A stretch of DNA of 64,000 nucleotides, taken from the NCBI GenBank assembly GCA_963971225.1, contig OZ020269.1, positions 96,103,540 to 96,167,539 of the forward strand. Reading direction: 5' to 3'. The stretch is from Melieria omissa (taxonomy: Eukaryota > Arthropoda > Insecta > Diptera > Ulidiidae). The position numbers and the translations under genes are program-made. This document shows, piece after piece, positions 22,233-32,132 of the stretch. Under the pieces are notes generated by a model. It saw only the letters and a list, made by a program, of their open reading frames with translations. It was not told the DNA's origin and searched no databases. Within the stretch, counting starts at the first letter, position 1. Each line of letters opens with the position of its first letter.

Positions 22233-23430
22233 TAGCAAATATATAGAAGAGTAGTAATATAGCTATCGTCAATCAATGGAGCGCAAAAATTATGCAAAAG
22301 TCAATAATGTCAATTATCGCACCCACTGCTTCCTTCCACTGCTAAGAAAATTTCAATTGAAAATTGTGACCAAGTTCGAGACATTCACAAGTCAGCCAAA
22401 TGACTCTGAGCGCGCTTGAGCTAACGAATCGCATGAATAAGCGCACAATTGGACAATGTGCCATATGAGTGGATGACGAACTATGTATGTATGTATGAAT
22501 GTATGTATGTATGTATGTCGTATCTGCAGTACTCGGTGCCATGCAAATGTAACTGAAATGTAGCCGAGCCGTGTAGACGAACGACACTTATGTATGCAAA
22601 TGGCATGGCCGCAGCTTCCGTCAGACATTTGCCACCGCCACCTTGAACTGTGCGGCCCGTACGGCTCTCCGCTTAGCCGTGAGCTAATCTGCGCTGCGTT
22701 TTGTTGTAAGTCGGACATTCGTAGCGACATACATATGTACACGTGAGTACATACAGTTGTCAATTGTACGGTACGAGTCATACGTTGAGTTGATCTGCAT
22801 GCAGTGACAATTTCCACTTCCACTTTTATTTTTGCATAAATAAAGGTGAAGAGAGGGAGAAATGTGCCAAAGAGGCGGCAAGAGAAATAAACAGTGGTGT
22901 GGTGTGCATGTTTGTTGGGGCAAAAATGGGGTATTCGTAAATGGATACAGAGATAGACAGAGGGGTAAATATGTGGAGATAGTTTGGCATTTTCAAGCTT
23001 GAAACGTTAACCCCCTAAAAAATCGCATAACTACTCACCCTGAGTAAGGAAGTCACACTTTTGTTTTGCTTAAAAATACAATATCCATTAAATTATTATT
23101 TTCTTTTACTTATTTTTAGAGCAAAATATAATGTCTTGTTATATAACTCAATCCATATGATGATAGATAAAACAAATACTTAGAGAACAGATAGAAGAAG
23201 AAGTTCGTAGTGAGTCTCTGCAGCGATTGAGGTTTAAAAATGTAGAAACAAATTTTTGAATATTTATTATATTATTTTTAATATTTTTTTTTCTAATTTT
23301 TACAAAAACCTTCACATCGACCGACTCAAACCATTGCCAAACAGCAACTGCGCCAGTGGCAGAAACCCCCAAACACCCTCTGTGTGCACCCCTGAATTGC
23401 GCGCTCAAAATAGCAACAATTTTGATCAGC
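22233..23430. other. Unique non-coding DNA with a TATG microsatellite
   Basis: Contains a (TATG)n microsatellite at about 22483-22519. The minus-strand frames reading THTYIHT are its shadows. No gene or RNA recognised. 22560-22920 is GC-richer and may be regulatory. Confidence 0.5.
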
Positions 23431-24016
23431 ACCTTTCAACGAAGGCACAAACCGATTCCTTACCTTTTGATGGCTCTAAAACACCTTGTGGTGTAGGAAC
23501 TTGGGTTGTGGGCCCTGGGGTCAACTTATCCCTTCTGATGAGCTACAACACTTCCATATTTCAAGCTGAACTCTGTGCAATATATGAGGCAGTTTGAACA
23601 ATTGATAAAACGCACTTCAAGGAACAAAGCTCACTATACTTTCGGATAGCCTGTTAGTCCTTAAAGCCCTAGACAGCTATTCCTACACATCAAAAATCCT
23701 GCTTGAATGCCACAAGGAACTCAATGCCCTCGGGACCCAGAACAGGGTTGTACTTGTCTGGATTCTTGGGCATGAGGGCCATGATGGCAACAAAAAGCCA
23801 GACATAAGCAAAAAACGGTGCAGAAAGCAGAAAACCGACCTAAAACAGGACATCCACAAGTGGATCCAAAAACAAAAAGACTGGAATAATATTGAGAGAC
23901 TACGACACTTGAAAAGATTCCTAAACTTTAACACAAAACGAGCCAAATCTGCCTTTACTTCTTAGCAGAAGACAACTCAAAATCCTATGTGGCGCCCTAA
24001 GCGGCCACTATTCGTG
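23431..24016 (+). pseudogene. LINE RNase H-domain relic, interrupted by a Tc1 element
   Basis: Plus-strand remnants of an RNase H domain. DGSKTPCGVGTWVVGPGVNL (from ~23470) is the first catalytic-aspartate block, then FQAELCAIYEAV carries the glutamate. After a frame break come LSDSLLVLKAL (second aspartate) and VWILGHEGHDGNKKPD (the H block near 23757). The tail RQLKILCGALSGHYS precedes the C-terminal Cys/His motif. The gene has stops and frameshifts. At 24017 it is cut by the Tc1-like element, and no clear continuation is seen to the right of that element. Confidence 0.7.
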
Positions 24017-24018
24017 TA

Positions 24019-25224
24019 CAGTCTGTCCAGTAGAAGCGTGATCGACCAAATTATCACTTAGAGTACCGTTATCAAAAAAATTTGAATGCACCTAAGTAGC
24101 CTCATCATTTTTGTAATACGCACTGCAAAAATTGTCAGTCTCGTGAAACAATTACAAAGTACAGGGTGTTTTAACAAGTTGATCTTGTGACCGCGTGAGA
24201 GAAGCGACTTGAAGCCGTATTCCTTTGTCTACACCCTAGAGGGCCGTAGATGTCACGTTTAGCTGCAGCAAAATATATGAAGAAGTCGAAGTCATTCGTA
24301 ACGAGGTGGACGAATTGGTATATGGAAGCAAAAAATGTCACGATTTGGCTGGGTGGGGCCTTGAAAAAAAGACCTCCCCAAAACAGGACAAGAAGATCAT
24401 TGATTTGTTTGCGACGAAGCCGGGCTTATCGTTGAGTAAAGCTAAAGCAGTTTTAGAGAAAAGTGACGTTCAAATATCAAAAGAGACGGTTCGAGGACGT
24501 TTAAGAACTGACGACGTTAAATACCGGAGCTCTTTTAAAAAAACTGCTTGCCTGGGCTTATGCCAATTCAGATCAGAATTGGAATAATGTAATATTCACG
24601 AATGAATCCTAATTTTGGGCAAATAGTAGCATAAATCGATCTTGATGTGTTGCCATCAACCGATTGATCCAACGAACTGTTAAAGACCCAGTAAAGGTCC
24701 ATGTTTGGGGCTGCTGCTCAAAAAAAAGGATTTGGGCGACTTTTCGTTATTAAGCCCAAGTTGAACGTGGTTTTGATGAACAAAATTTATGAAAAAGCTT
24801 TATTACCATCAGCTGCGAAGATGTTCGGGAGAAGAGGTCTCTCTTGGATTATACAAGAAGGCAAGGACCACAAACATCGCAGCCGAATGTGTGCTGAGTG
24901 GAAACAGCAAAATGGGGTAGAAGTGTTAGATTGGCCCTCACAGTCGCCTGATGCCATCGCGATACAAAATTTGTGGGCAATAGTTAAGCAGAAACCCAGA
25001 GGAAATAGTATATTGACAGCAAAACCGTTATCGAGGCAAATTCGGCTGATTTGAAGTCGATTGCCTCGGCAACTTGCTCAGATATTAGCGCAAAGTATGG
25101 ATCGGTAACTATACCTGTTATTAAAAATATTGCGTACAATAAACGCATAAAATGCAGTTTGTTTGAAACGAATCGGACAAATAGTTTCCAAGTTACGGCG
25201 ATCATGCTTCTACTGGACAGACTG
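24019..25224 (+). mobile_element. Tc1-like DNA transposon, defective
   Basis: About 1.2 kb between TA duplications (24017-24018 and 25225-25226). The ~26-bp terminal inverted repeats (CAGTCTGTCCAGTAGAAGC...GATCG) differ at one base between ends. The length is close to that of a complete Tc1-type element, so damage is mostly by point changes rather than deletion. Confidence 0.9.
24250..25200 (+). pseudogene. Tc1-like transposase pseudogene
   Basis: Reads through three frames: an HTH start (MSRLAAAKYMKKSKSFVTRW at 24250), then KTSPKQDKKIIDLFATKPGL and LRTDDVKYRSSFKK (second DNA-binding part). The core follows: NVIFTNES-stop-FWA near 24590, KVHVWG...KKGFGRLF near 24700, a ...KDHKHRSR block (second aspartate kept) and WPSQSPDAIAIQNLW. 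Two catalytic positions are altered: the first Asp is Asn (TNES for TDES) and the final Glu is Gln (IQNLW for IENLW). With the frameshifts and stops, it is inactive. Confidence 0.85.
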
Positions 25225-25226
25225 TA

Positions 25227-26689
25227 ACTCCTGTTTACTGTTTGTTGTTTGAAATGAAAAATTTTGAGAATGAGAGAGAAAAATAGAGAGTGTTGCTTGT
25301 TGTTGCTTAAGAGGTTATGACGCACACACACCTTGAACTGTAAAGATGATTTATGCAGTTGTTTTTTTTTGAGGTTAATTTTTTTTTAATTGCAAATGAT
25401 TCTACTTTACAATCACTCATGTATACAAATTGTCAAATATTATTGTTACACAAACAAAACGGCCATTAAAAATTCATAAAAAAAACTGCAACAACTGTGC
25501 AATTTTTCATTTTTAATAGGTTTTTTTTTATTTATATATATTTTAATTTTTATAATCTACATTCATTTGAAATTCTATAAACCTATTCTTGTTTTAATTT
25601 TATTGGTTTTTTTTTAATTTTCTTATTTTTTTTTTTATAATTGTCTTATTTTTTTTAATGTAATCAGTGTTTTAAATTTGTAATTTATTTTTTAAATTTT
25701 TTACTTGAATATTTATATTTTTTTATATACCTTTAATTTAAAAAAACAAATTTAATTTTTAAATTTAAATTTTTATGAACTTTATTTAATTTTTTAAATT
25801 TTAAATTTATATTTTAAATTTTCTACTTGAATATGTAAATGTTTCTACTTAAATTTTTTATGAACTCTAATCAATTTTTTAAAAAATTTATATAATATAA
25901 TTTAAATTTTATATATTAAAAAAAATTTTAAGATTTCGATATATTTTTTTATATCTTTAATTTAAAAAAAAATTCCCTTTTTTCAAAATGTTTTTATTTT
26001 ATTTTTTGAATTAATAAATTTTATTTATCAATGATGTAATCCACAATTTGTATGCACAACAATTGCCATGAAACTTAAATTGGCATGAAATAAATTATGG
26101 GCCATTTTTTGTTGCTGTTCGAGTGTCAGCCTAAACATTCGTTATTCTTAAGCGTTTAAATCATTCACACACAGATACACACATACACACACATTTACTT
26201 TGTCGCAGCGACAGGTAGTGCGGAGTGCAGGCATTGGGTTATGCGCTCACTTGTCCTTAGATTAAAAAATTAATCTGGTTTGTTTTAAATTTGTTTGTTT
26301 ACTCGCTTCATTTGCCTATAAATTGAATACGGTTGTTGTTTACTGTTTTTTGCGCGCGCTTTTGTTGTTGTTTGCGTTTTTCATATTGTCGTCGATGACA
26401 TCGCACCATATTTATATCCATTTAAATTTACGTAAATGTGCTGTCAAAGCAACGAGTGTGTAATTTAAGTTGATATGGTTTGAGTGAGTAGAAATGAAAA
26501 TTTGAATACATTGGCTGCGACATAAACAAACAATTTTACATTAAGCTACAAGTCGTTAGGACATTTTAGTTGCGATTGTTTAATTGTTGATTTGATAGCT
26601 CAAATTTCAATAAAATAAAATCATTGCAAAAATGTGACATTTTTTAATAAATTTTCAACTTTAAAGTAAATAACCAGTCGTTATAATTA
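25227..26689. other. AT-rich non-coding DNA
   Basis: 25360-26040 is extremely AT-rich and low in complexity. 26160-26200 holds a CA-rich microsatellite. No supported gene. Confidence 0.55.
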
Positions 26690-26775
26690 GGTGGTCAATG
26701 CATTGGATCACAAGTCAGCGGACGTAGGTTCGAATACGGACTTAAAAAAATAGATAGATAGATAGATGTTTTATT
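26690..26775 (+). repeat. tRNA-like fragment followed by a GATA run
   Basis: GGTGGTCAATGCATTGGATC has an A-box-like part, and GGTTCGAATAC (26727-26737) matches a B box. The stretch between and around them is tRNA-sized. A TAGA/GATA run follows at about 26749-26768. Most likely a tRNA-derived SINE head or a tRNA pseudogene. The acceptor arms do not pair well, so it is not called a tRNA gene. Confidence 0.35.
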
Positions 26776-27159
26776 AGAAGAAAAAATCATTACAAAACTT
26801 ATGTTATCGCACAATTTACAGATATATGGTGTTGAACCTTGACTTAAAAAAATTAAGCAAACTGTTTTTATATTTTCTGGTGGTGCTCTCAGCAAGCAAG
26901 AGCAGCTTTTATGATATTAAAAGAACTAACAAATTTATACAAAACTGTTACTTATATTTAAGTAAGAACAACTATTTGTTATAATTTTTATTGTTATTAT
27001 TTTTTATATTTATTTTGTTTAATGTCAAATAATTTAAAAGGCTGCCAAATCCACATATGAAATAAACCTGAAACTATTCTGACAGTTCCTTCAGCTGACT
27101 TTCCTTGACTGTTCCTATCCTTCACAAGTTTGTAGTCCATTTTTTGTTGTTGTTGTTTA
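26776..27159. other. Non-coding DNA
   Basis: AT-rich. Nothing recognised beyond a short TTG run near 27143-27157. Confidence 0.4.
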
Positions 27160-27540
27160 ATACAACAGATCAGGGGATTTCCTTTTATATTTAGGAGATT
27201 CTTGACCTTCTAGGAGAATTTTCTAGAAGAATTGTTTAGGAGAAGAGAGGCGAAAAAATGATCCACATTAGAATAGAAATAGAGTCCAGTGCGGCCAGAT
27301 CAGGAAATTTCCTTCTAAATTTAGGAAATTCTTGGCCTTTAAGGTGAATTTTTGGTAGGAAGAATTGTCAAAAAAAACTATCAAGGAATAGAAATAGAGG
27401 CCAGTGTTGCCGGATCAGGAGATTTCTGTTAAGATTTAGGAGATTCTTGGCCTTTTGGGAGAATTTTTAGGAGAAAGAATTGTTCAGGAATAAGTTTAGG
27501 AGATTTTGATGGCGATACATTTTACACCATTAGTGGCACT
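27160..27540. repeat. Three ~120-130-bp imperfect tandem repeats
   Basis: Units begin near 27167, 27298 and 27415 with ATCAGG(G/A)(G/A)ATTTC and continue ATTTAGGAGATTCTTG(A/G)CCTT and GGAGAATTTT. A further scrap (TTTAGGAGAAAGTCATTTC...GGCAACACTG) lies at about 27870-27910. Origin unknown. Confidence 0.65.
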
Positions 27541-28384
27541 GAAGCCTTGAATATTGAAAGCTTAAGTGTCCATTTTAATTGAATTAAATTGTATGCTTCA
27601 AAGTGTATAATTAATGCAATGAATGAAGAAAGTTTACAAAAGCGAATTTCATGCCGATCAAAATTTTTATAAGTCTTCTTGGTGTTAAGTTGTAGTTAAG
27701 CTGAAGCTGAGTGAATAAAAAAGCTACAATAAAAACAAAACCAAACACATTTTAATTTTTTTTTATGTTTAGTTTATATGTATTGAAAAAATTTAAAAAA
27801 ATTTAAAAAAATTATTCAAAAATTTTTGAATTTTTTGAATTTTTGGAAAAAATTTCACATTTTTTAAGATTTAGGAGAAAGTCATTTCAGGTGTCTGGCA
27901 ACACTGACAACTGCAATATGTAGGCGAACCTGGAATATTAACACTATAATACCGAACTTAACCTTTCTAGATGTTAACATTTCTATATGGAATAATTAAA
28001 ATAAAAAAACCATATATTTTTTTTAATATTTGTTCAATTTTTCTATTTAATTTTTCTATTTAATTTTTTTAATTTAATTTTAATTAATTTTGTATAATAA
28101 ATGTCAACGAAGATTTTCTATCAGAAAGTCATAAAATAAAATACTAAACGTCTTCAAATGTCTTCAAATGTCTCCCTTGGGCATTCTGTGTTAAACCGAA
28201 AGTTTTCTAGACAGCTAATCAACCTAGACCGCAATTTCATAAGTACAGTAGTTGTTGTACTCACAGGAAACTGTTTTATGGGTAGATTAGGTTTACTATT
28301 GAATAAAGAAGGACTTTTGTTCTGGTTATCGTTTTGAGAAAGAAGAAGAAGCGAAAGTGTTGGTTGTACATTTAATGAGCCAAT
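27541..28384. other. AT-rich non-coding DNA
   Basis: No gene recognised. Contains poly-A/T stretches at 27780-27860 and 28000-28090. Confidence 0.45.
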
Positions 28385-29500
28385 ATCCTTCTTTGGCTAG
28401 AAGAGGACTTCAAATTTTACGTTTCCTACTAACTTTATTAAGTTTTCTGTTTTAAATCCTGGGAGATAACAAAGTTTGTATTGGAATCCATGTGCTTCCC
28501 AGCATCGAGACGTGAGATAGGTAATTAAGTAGTAGTGGTAGAGAGAAATTAATTTAGGCTGCAGAGATCCATTGTGATACCACAACTTATTGGACTCAGA
28601 TCCGCTTACTTACAGAACCAGTCTTAATTTCTACAGAAACAAAGAAGACTGAATATTTCTATTGGTTGGATCCTCTAAATTTCCAAAGAACTTATTCAAG
28701 AAAGTCTTTCTCTCTCTCTGTGAAGAGTGTAGGACCAAAGAAACATTTAATAAATAGAAATTTTTCTTATCTTTTTCGTTCATGTTAATTTTGTAGATAT
28801 CATTATAAAGTTGGTCCTACTATTTTTCATAGGGCAATGGCTTTTCTGCAGATCCATTGTGATGCCACAGTTTATTGGACTCAGATCCTCAGATTCATTC
28901 ACAGATCTCATTTAAAATTTTAAAGAAACGAATTAGACTGAATATTTTTTTTGGCTAGATGCTCTTAATAGCCAAAGACGTTATCTAAGTGAGCCTTTCT
29001 CTCTCTGTAGAAATGTAGCACAAAAACATTGAAGAATGGAAAATTGTTCTACCCATTTTCGTCCATGTATCTTTTGTAGATATAATTTGAAAGTTGTTCA
29101 AAAACCCAAAAGGGTTAAGAGACTACTGGGATAATACGACCCAGCAAGTTGTTAATGCCCCTTAAAACAATTATTTAAATCTTACGACCCACGCAAAATA
29201 TTTTTTCGATTTCGGTGTTCCCGCATAAAAGGATGATTTCAGAATTTGTGAGTATCCAATATAATTTTCTAACCTCAACATTAATAGCATGGGAATATTT
29301 CTACTGAGAGTATTTGGATTTCAAAATGAAACTCCGTCCCGAAAGGGTTAAAGTTAGTTAGTTTTCTCTCTATCCGTAGAGAGTGTTGGACAGAAACATT
29401 GAAAAAGGACCATTTTCTTTATCTTTTTCATTCTTGTAACTTCTGTTGGTATCATTGGAAAGTTGTTCCTTCTTTTTTCATAAGGAAATGGCTTGTCAGG
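28385..29500. repeat. Tandem ~290-bp relic repeats, interrupted
   Basis: GATCCATTGTGAT(A/G)CCACA followed by TTATTGGACTCAGATCC occurs at about 28566 and 28853. Both copies continue with TTTCTCTCTCTGT and AACATT...TTTTCGT(T/C)CATG. A third partial unit is at about 29355-29500. A ~240-bp foreign block (29105-29350) with GGGTTAA near both edges separates units two and three. The GTGATACCACA word resembles the complement of the SINE/LINE 3' tail, so this may be a multiplied retroelement end. Confidence 0.5.
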
Positions 29501-29727
29501 ACACCAATTATAGTTCTGAATTTTTCTTTTTTTAGTGGCAGAACTTTTTTAGAATGACAGTTAGTCAAATTTCGCTCACAATGAATCCTTAAGATCCTTT
29601 TAATGTTAATTTTAAGGACATTTTAACTACAAGTTAAACTAGTCAAACGTTTTAACCAGTTAACTACGTTATCTGCTAACAGAGGTTTTGTTTTGGTATC
29701 TATAAACGTCGTACTTAGTTAACTAAT

Positions 29728-29815
29728 GAAAGTAAGGTTAGGTTATAGTGGTTGCCTCTGTATGAGACACACTTGGGGCTATATTGTCCGTTGTGATATC
29801 ACAAATTATCATAGT
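29728..29815 (-). repeat. Isolated SINE/LINE-type 3' tail
   Basis: On the minus strand this reads ...TTGTGATATCACAACGGAC, ... GTGTGTCTCATACAGAGGCA, then ACCACTATAACCTAACCTTA. It matches the 3' ends of the SINE at 39966-40259 and of the SINE at 52.2-53.0 kb. It is a 5'-truncated copy of that family or of its partner LINE. Confidence 0.6.
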
Positions 29816-29839
29816 AACTGATGAAAGAGCTTTGTACTT

Positions 29840-29933
29840 TGTATATTGTAGGCCATTTCTCAAGCGAGCTCGTCGGTTCTATGGTTCCTTAGATTGTTCC
29901 AATGTCCTGGAACACAATATGAAGCTGCTTGAC
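29840..29933 (-). pseudogene. Small LINE RNase H fragment
   Basis: The complement of this segment, with CGAGCTCGTC...GGTTCC...CAATGTCCTGGAAC...ATGAAGCTGC on the plus strand, matches the antisense RNase H block seen at 15.48-15.74 kb. It is too short and too damaged to place further. It is cut on the right by the hAT MITE. Confidence 0.45.
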
Positions 29934-30106
29934 CAGGGACGGATTCAGAAATATATTTTGAGGGGTTTCAAAAAGTAATTCTATAATATCTTTTAAAAAC
30001 GATTCAAAAAACAAAAATGTAATTTAATTTGTATGTACAAAGTCGAGACTAATATTTCGGGGGGTTTCAACCCCACAAACCCTCTCCCCCCCTGGATCCG
30101 AAACTG
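29934..30106. mobile_element. hAT-type MITE
   Basis: 173 bp with ends CAGGGACGGATTCAG and, read inward from the right, CAGTTTCGGATCCAG. It is flanked by an 8-bp target duplication with one mismatch (TGCTTGAC at 29926-29933, TGCTCGAC at 30107-30114). CAG ends and 8-bp duplications are the hAT signature. The inside has opposed GGGGTTTC / GAAACCCC-type stretches. It has no coding capacity. Confidence 0.75.
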
Positions 30107-30165
30107 TGCTCGACTGTTTTACTAAAAATTTACTTTGATGTTGTTAAGCTTCACTCAGAATCTTA

Positions 30166-31457
30166 ACACTTCGTTCAATAATGTGTGTGACTGACACATA
30201 GATGGCGCCACTAATACTAAATCAATATTTTTTTCGAAATTGTGAACCTTTTTAGGCTTACTGTCAAAATTATATGTCAATCCGACCATTAGTTTACAAG
30301 TTACAGTGCTTTAAGTGACACTACTTTTGAGTTTTCAAAAAAAATGAATTCAAAGCAATTCCGTGTGCTGATTTATCATTGTTTTTTAATGAAAAAAAAT
30401 ACTGTTCAATGCCAGGAATGGCTTGAAAAACATTATTCGGACTCTGCTCCATCAAAAAGAACCATTTGTTATTGGTATGCCGAATTCAAACGTGGTCGTA
30501 CAGACACCGATGACATTCCATCTACTGGACGGCCAAATGACGCTGTTATTCCGGAAAACGTTGAAAAAACACTGAAAATCATTATGTCCGACCGTAAAGT
30601 GAAAGTGGGGGAGATTGCTGACATTCTAAAGATATCAGCATCCAGTGTACACACCATAATACACGAATATTTGGTTATGAAAAAGGTGTTTTCGAAATGG
30701 GTGCCGCGTTTGCTCACACCGGAGCAAAAACAACAACGAATCGATGATTCAAAGAGCTGTTTGGACATGTTTACGCGCAACAAGTCGGAGTTTTTGCATC
30801 GGTACATCACAATGGATGAAACATGGATCCACCATTTCACTCCAGAGTCAAATCGGCAGTCTGCTGAGTGGCATGCAACCGGTGAAAGCCGCCCAAAGCG
30901 TCCAAAGGCACAAACATCGGCTGGCAAGGTTATGGCGTCAGTATTTTGGGATGTGCACGGAATAATATTCATCGACTATCTTGAGAAAGGGAAAACAATC
31001 AATAGCGACTATTATATAGCGTTGTTGGAACGTTTGAAAGAAGAAATCGCGATTAAGTGGCCCCATATGAAGAAGAAAAAAGTGTTGTTTCACCAAGACA
31101 ACGCACCGTGTCACAAGTCGATGAAAACGATGGCAAAAATGCATGAATTGGGCTTCGAATTGCTTCCTCATCCCCCGTATTCTCCAGATCTGGCCCCCAG
31201 CGACTACTGGCTCTTCGCAGGCCTCAAAAAGATGCTCCGTGGTAAGAGATTTGGCTCAAATGATGAAGTAATCGCCGAAACTAACGCCTATTTTGAAGGC
31301 AAAGAAAAATCGTTCTACAAAGGCGGTATCGAAAGATTGGAAAAGCGTTGGAATGATTGTATCTCCCTAAAAGGGGACTATGTTGATGAATAAAAACGAA
31401 TTTTGGCAAAAAAATGTGTTTTAATTAGTTAGTCACACACATTATTGAACGAAGTGT
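30166..31457 (+). mobile_element. Complete mariner transposon (irritans-like)
   Basis: 1292 bp with 30-bp terminal inverted repeats (ACACTTCGTTCAATAATGTG..., one mismatch, at 30166-30195 and 31428-31457) and TA duplications at 30164-30165 and 31458-31459. It holds a single uninterrupted transposase gene. Length, ends and gene are those of a full mariner, so this copy looks young and possibly autonomous. Confidence 0.95.
30344..31393 (+). CDS. Mariner transposase, intact, 349 aa
   Basis: Cut-and-paste DNA transposase that binds the element's own terminal repeats and acts in the nucleus. Residues ~1-115 hold the paired HTH DNA-binding region (MNSKQFRVLIYHCFLMKKNT..., GRPNDAV linker). WVPRLLTPEQ at 119-128 stands at the conserved WVPHEL position, changed here. 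The catalytic triad is visible as TMDET (D158), FHQDNAPCH (D252) and SPDLAPSDYW (D287), spaced DD34D as in mariners. The length matches the family (about 345-350 residues). The ATG at 30344 is the first one in frame after the left repeat and starts the conserved N-terminus. No stop or frameshift is present. The irritans-like assignment rests on overall motif style and was not computed. Confidence 0.95.
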   Translation: MNSKQFRVLIYHCFLMKKNTVQCQEWLEKHYSDSAPSKRTICYWYAEFKRGRTDTDDIPSTGRPNDAVIPENVEKTLKIIMSDRKVKVGEIADILKISASSVHTIIHEYLVMKKVFSKWVPRLLTPEQKQQRIDDSKSCLDMFTRNKSEFLHRYITMDETWIHHFTPESNRQSAEWHATGESRPKRPKAQTSAGKVMASVFWDVHGIIFIDYLEKGKTINSDYYIALLERLKEEIAIKWPHMKKKKVLFHQDNAPCHKSMKTMAKMHELGFELLPHPPYSPDLAPSDYWLFAGLKKMLRGKRFGSNDEVIAETNAYFEGKEKSFYKGGIERLEKRWNDCISLKGDYVDE

Positions 31458-31459
31458 TA

Positions 31460-32132
31460 AGAGGAGATTAAATGTCTATAGTATGGAAATATCTTCTACT
31501 GTTATTCTATTTACTCCAAACTTATCAGAAGTAATACTGATGGAGTATTGGGCTGTTGCCAGAGTGAATATTTCACCTGAAGATTCAGGAATAAATCTCG
31601 GAGCTCCAGGTGTATCGAAATTGTTTTACTTCGAATGCTTTGAAGAACTTATTTCATTCATCTTACGATCTTTTACGCTTTTCTACTAAAAGTACAAATA
31701 AATTTGTATTTCTTATATTTTATATATATTTTTAATTATATATGTATAGTTATATATATATTTTTTATATATAAATAATGCAAGTTCTGCTTAGACATGA
31801 ACGATTTTGAAGTGATTTTCCTAAAAGGTGACTGTCATCTCTTTGTGCTTAGTTGCGCTTTCATAAGAATTCTGCTACTCCAATCTCATCTACCGCAGTT
31901 CTACGATGGCACATGTCTAAATTAGAGCTTTCCAAGAAATATGAAAATAAATTTTGTGGCGCCACATGGATACATAGATAGATTTTCTGCTGCTTCTATT
32001 GAATTTCGCCTACTTCTGCGCTTTGCTCATCAAGGTCGCACAATGTTCGCTTCCTCGCCACACAATGGTTCAACATTTTTGACTGAACACCCTCACTTAA
32101 ACACAAACACACAAACACAGACAAACACACAT
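31460..32132. other. Non-coding DNA ending in an ACA-rich microsatellite
   Basis: AT-rich with TATATA stretches at 31710-31775. The ACAC/ACAAAC microsatellite that served as the LINE target begins near 32098. The short plus-strand frame at 31483-31689 has no recognisable similarity. Confidence 0.5.

Noticed and set aside
26690..26745. tRNA gene
   Set aside because: B-box and A-box-like words are present, but acceptor and anticodon arms do not pair convincingly. A SINE head or pseudogene is more likely.
29105..29350. Possible further TTAA MITE (GGGTTAA at both edges)
   Set aside because: The edge words are in the same orientation rather than inverted, so terminal inverted repeats cannot be shown.
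30469..30972. 167-codon frame antisense to the mariner gene
   Set aside because: A shadow of the transposase gene, which has all catalytic motifs on the plus strand.
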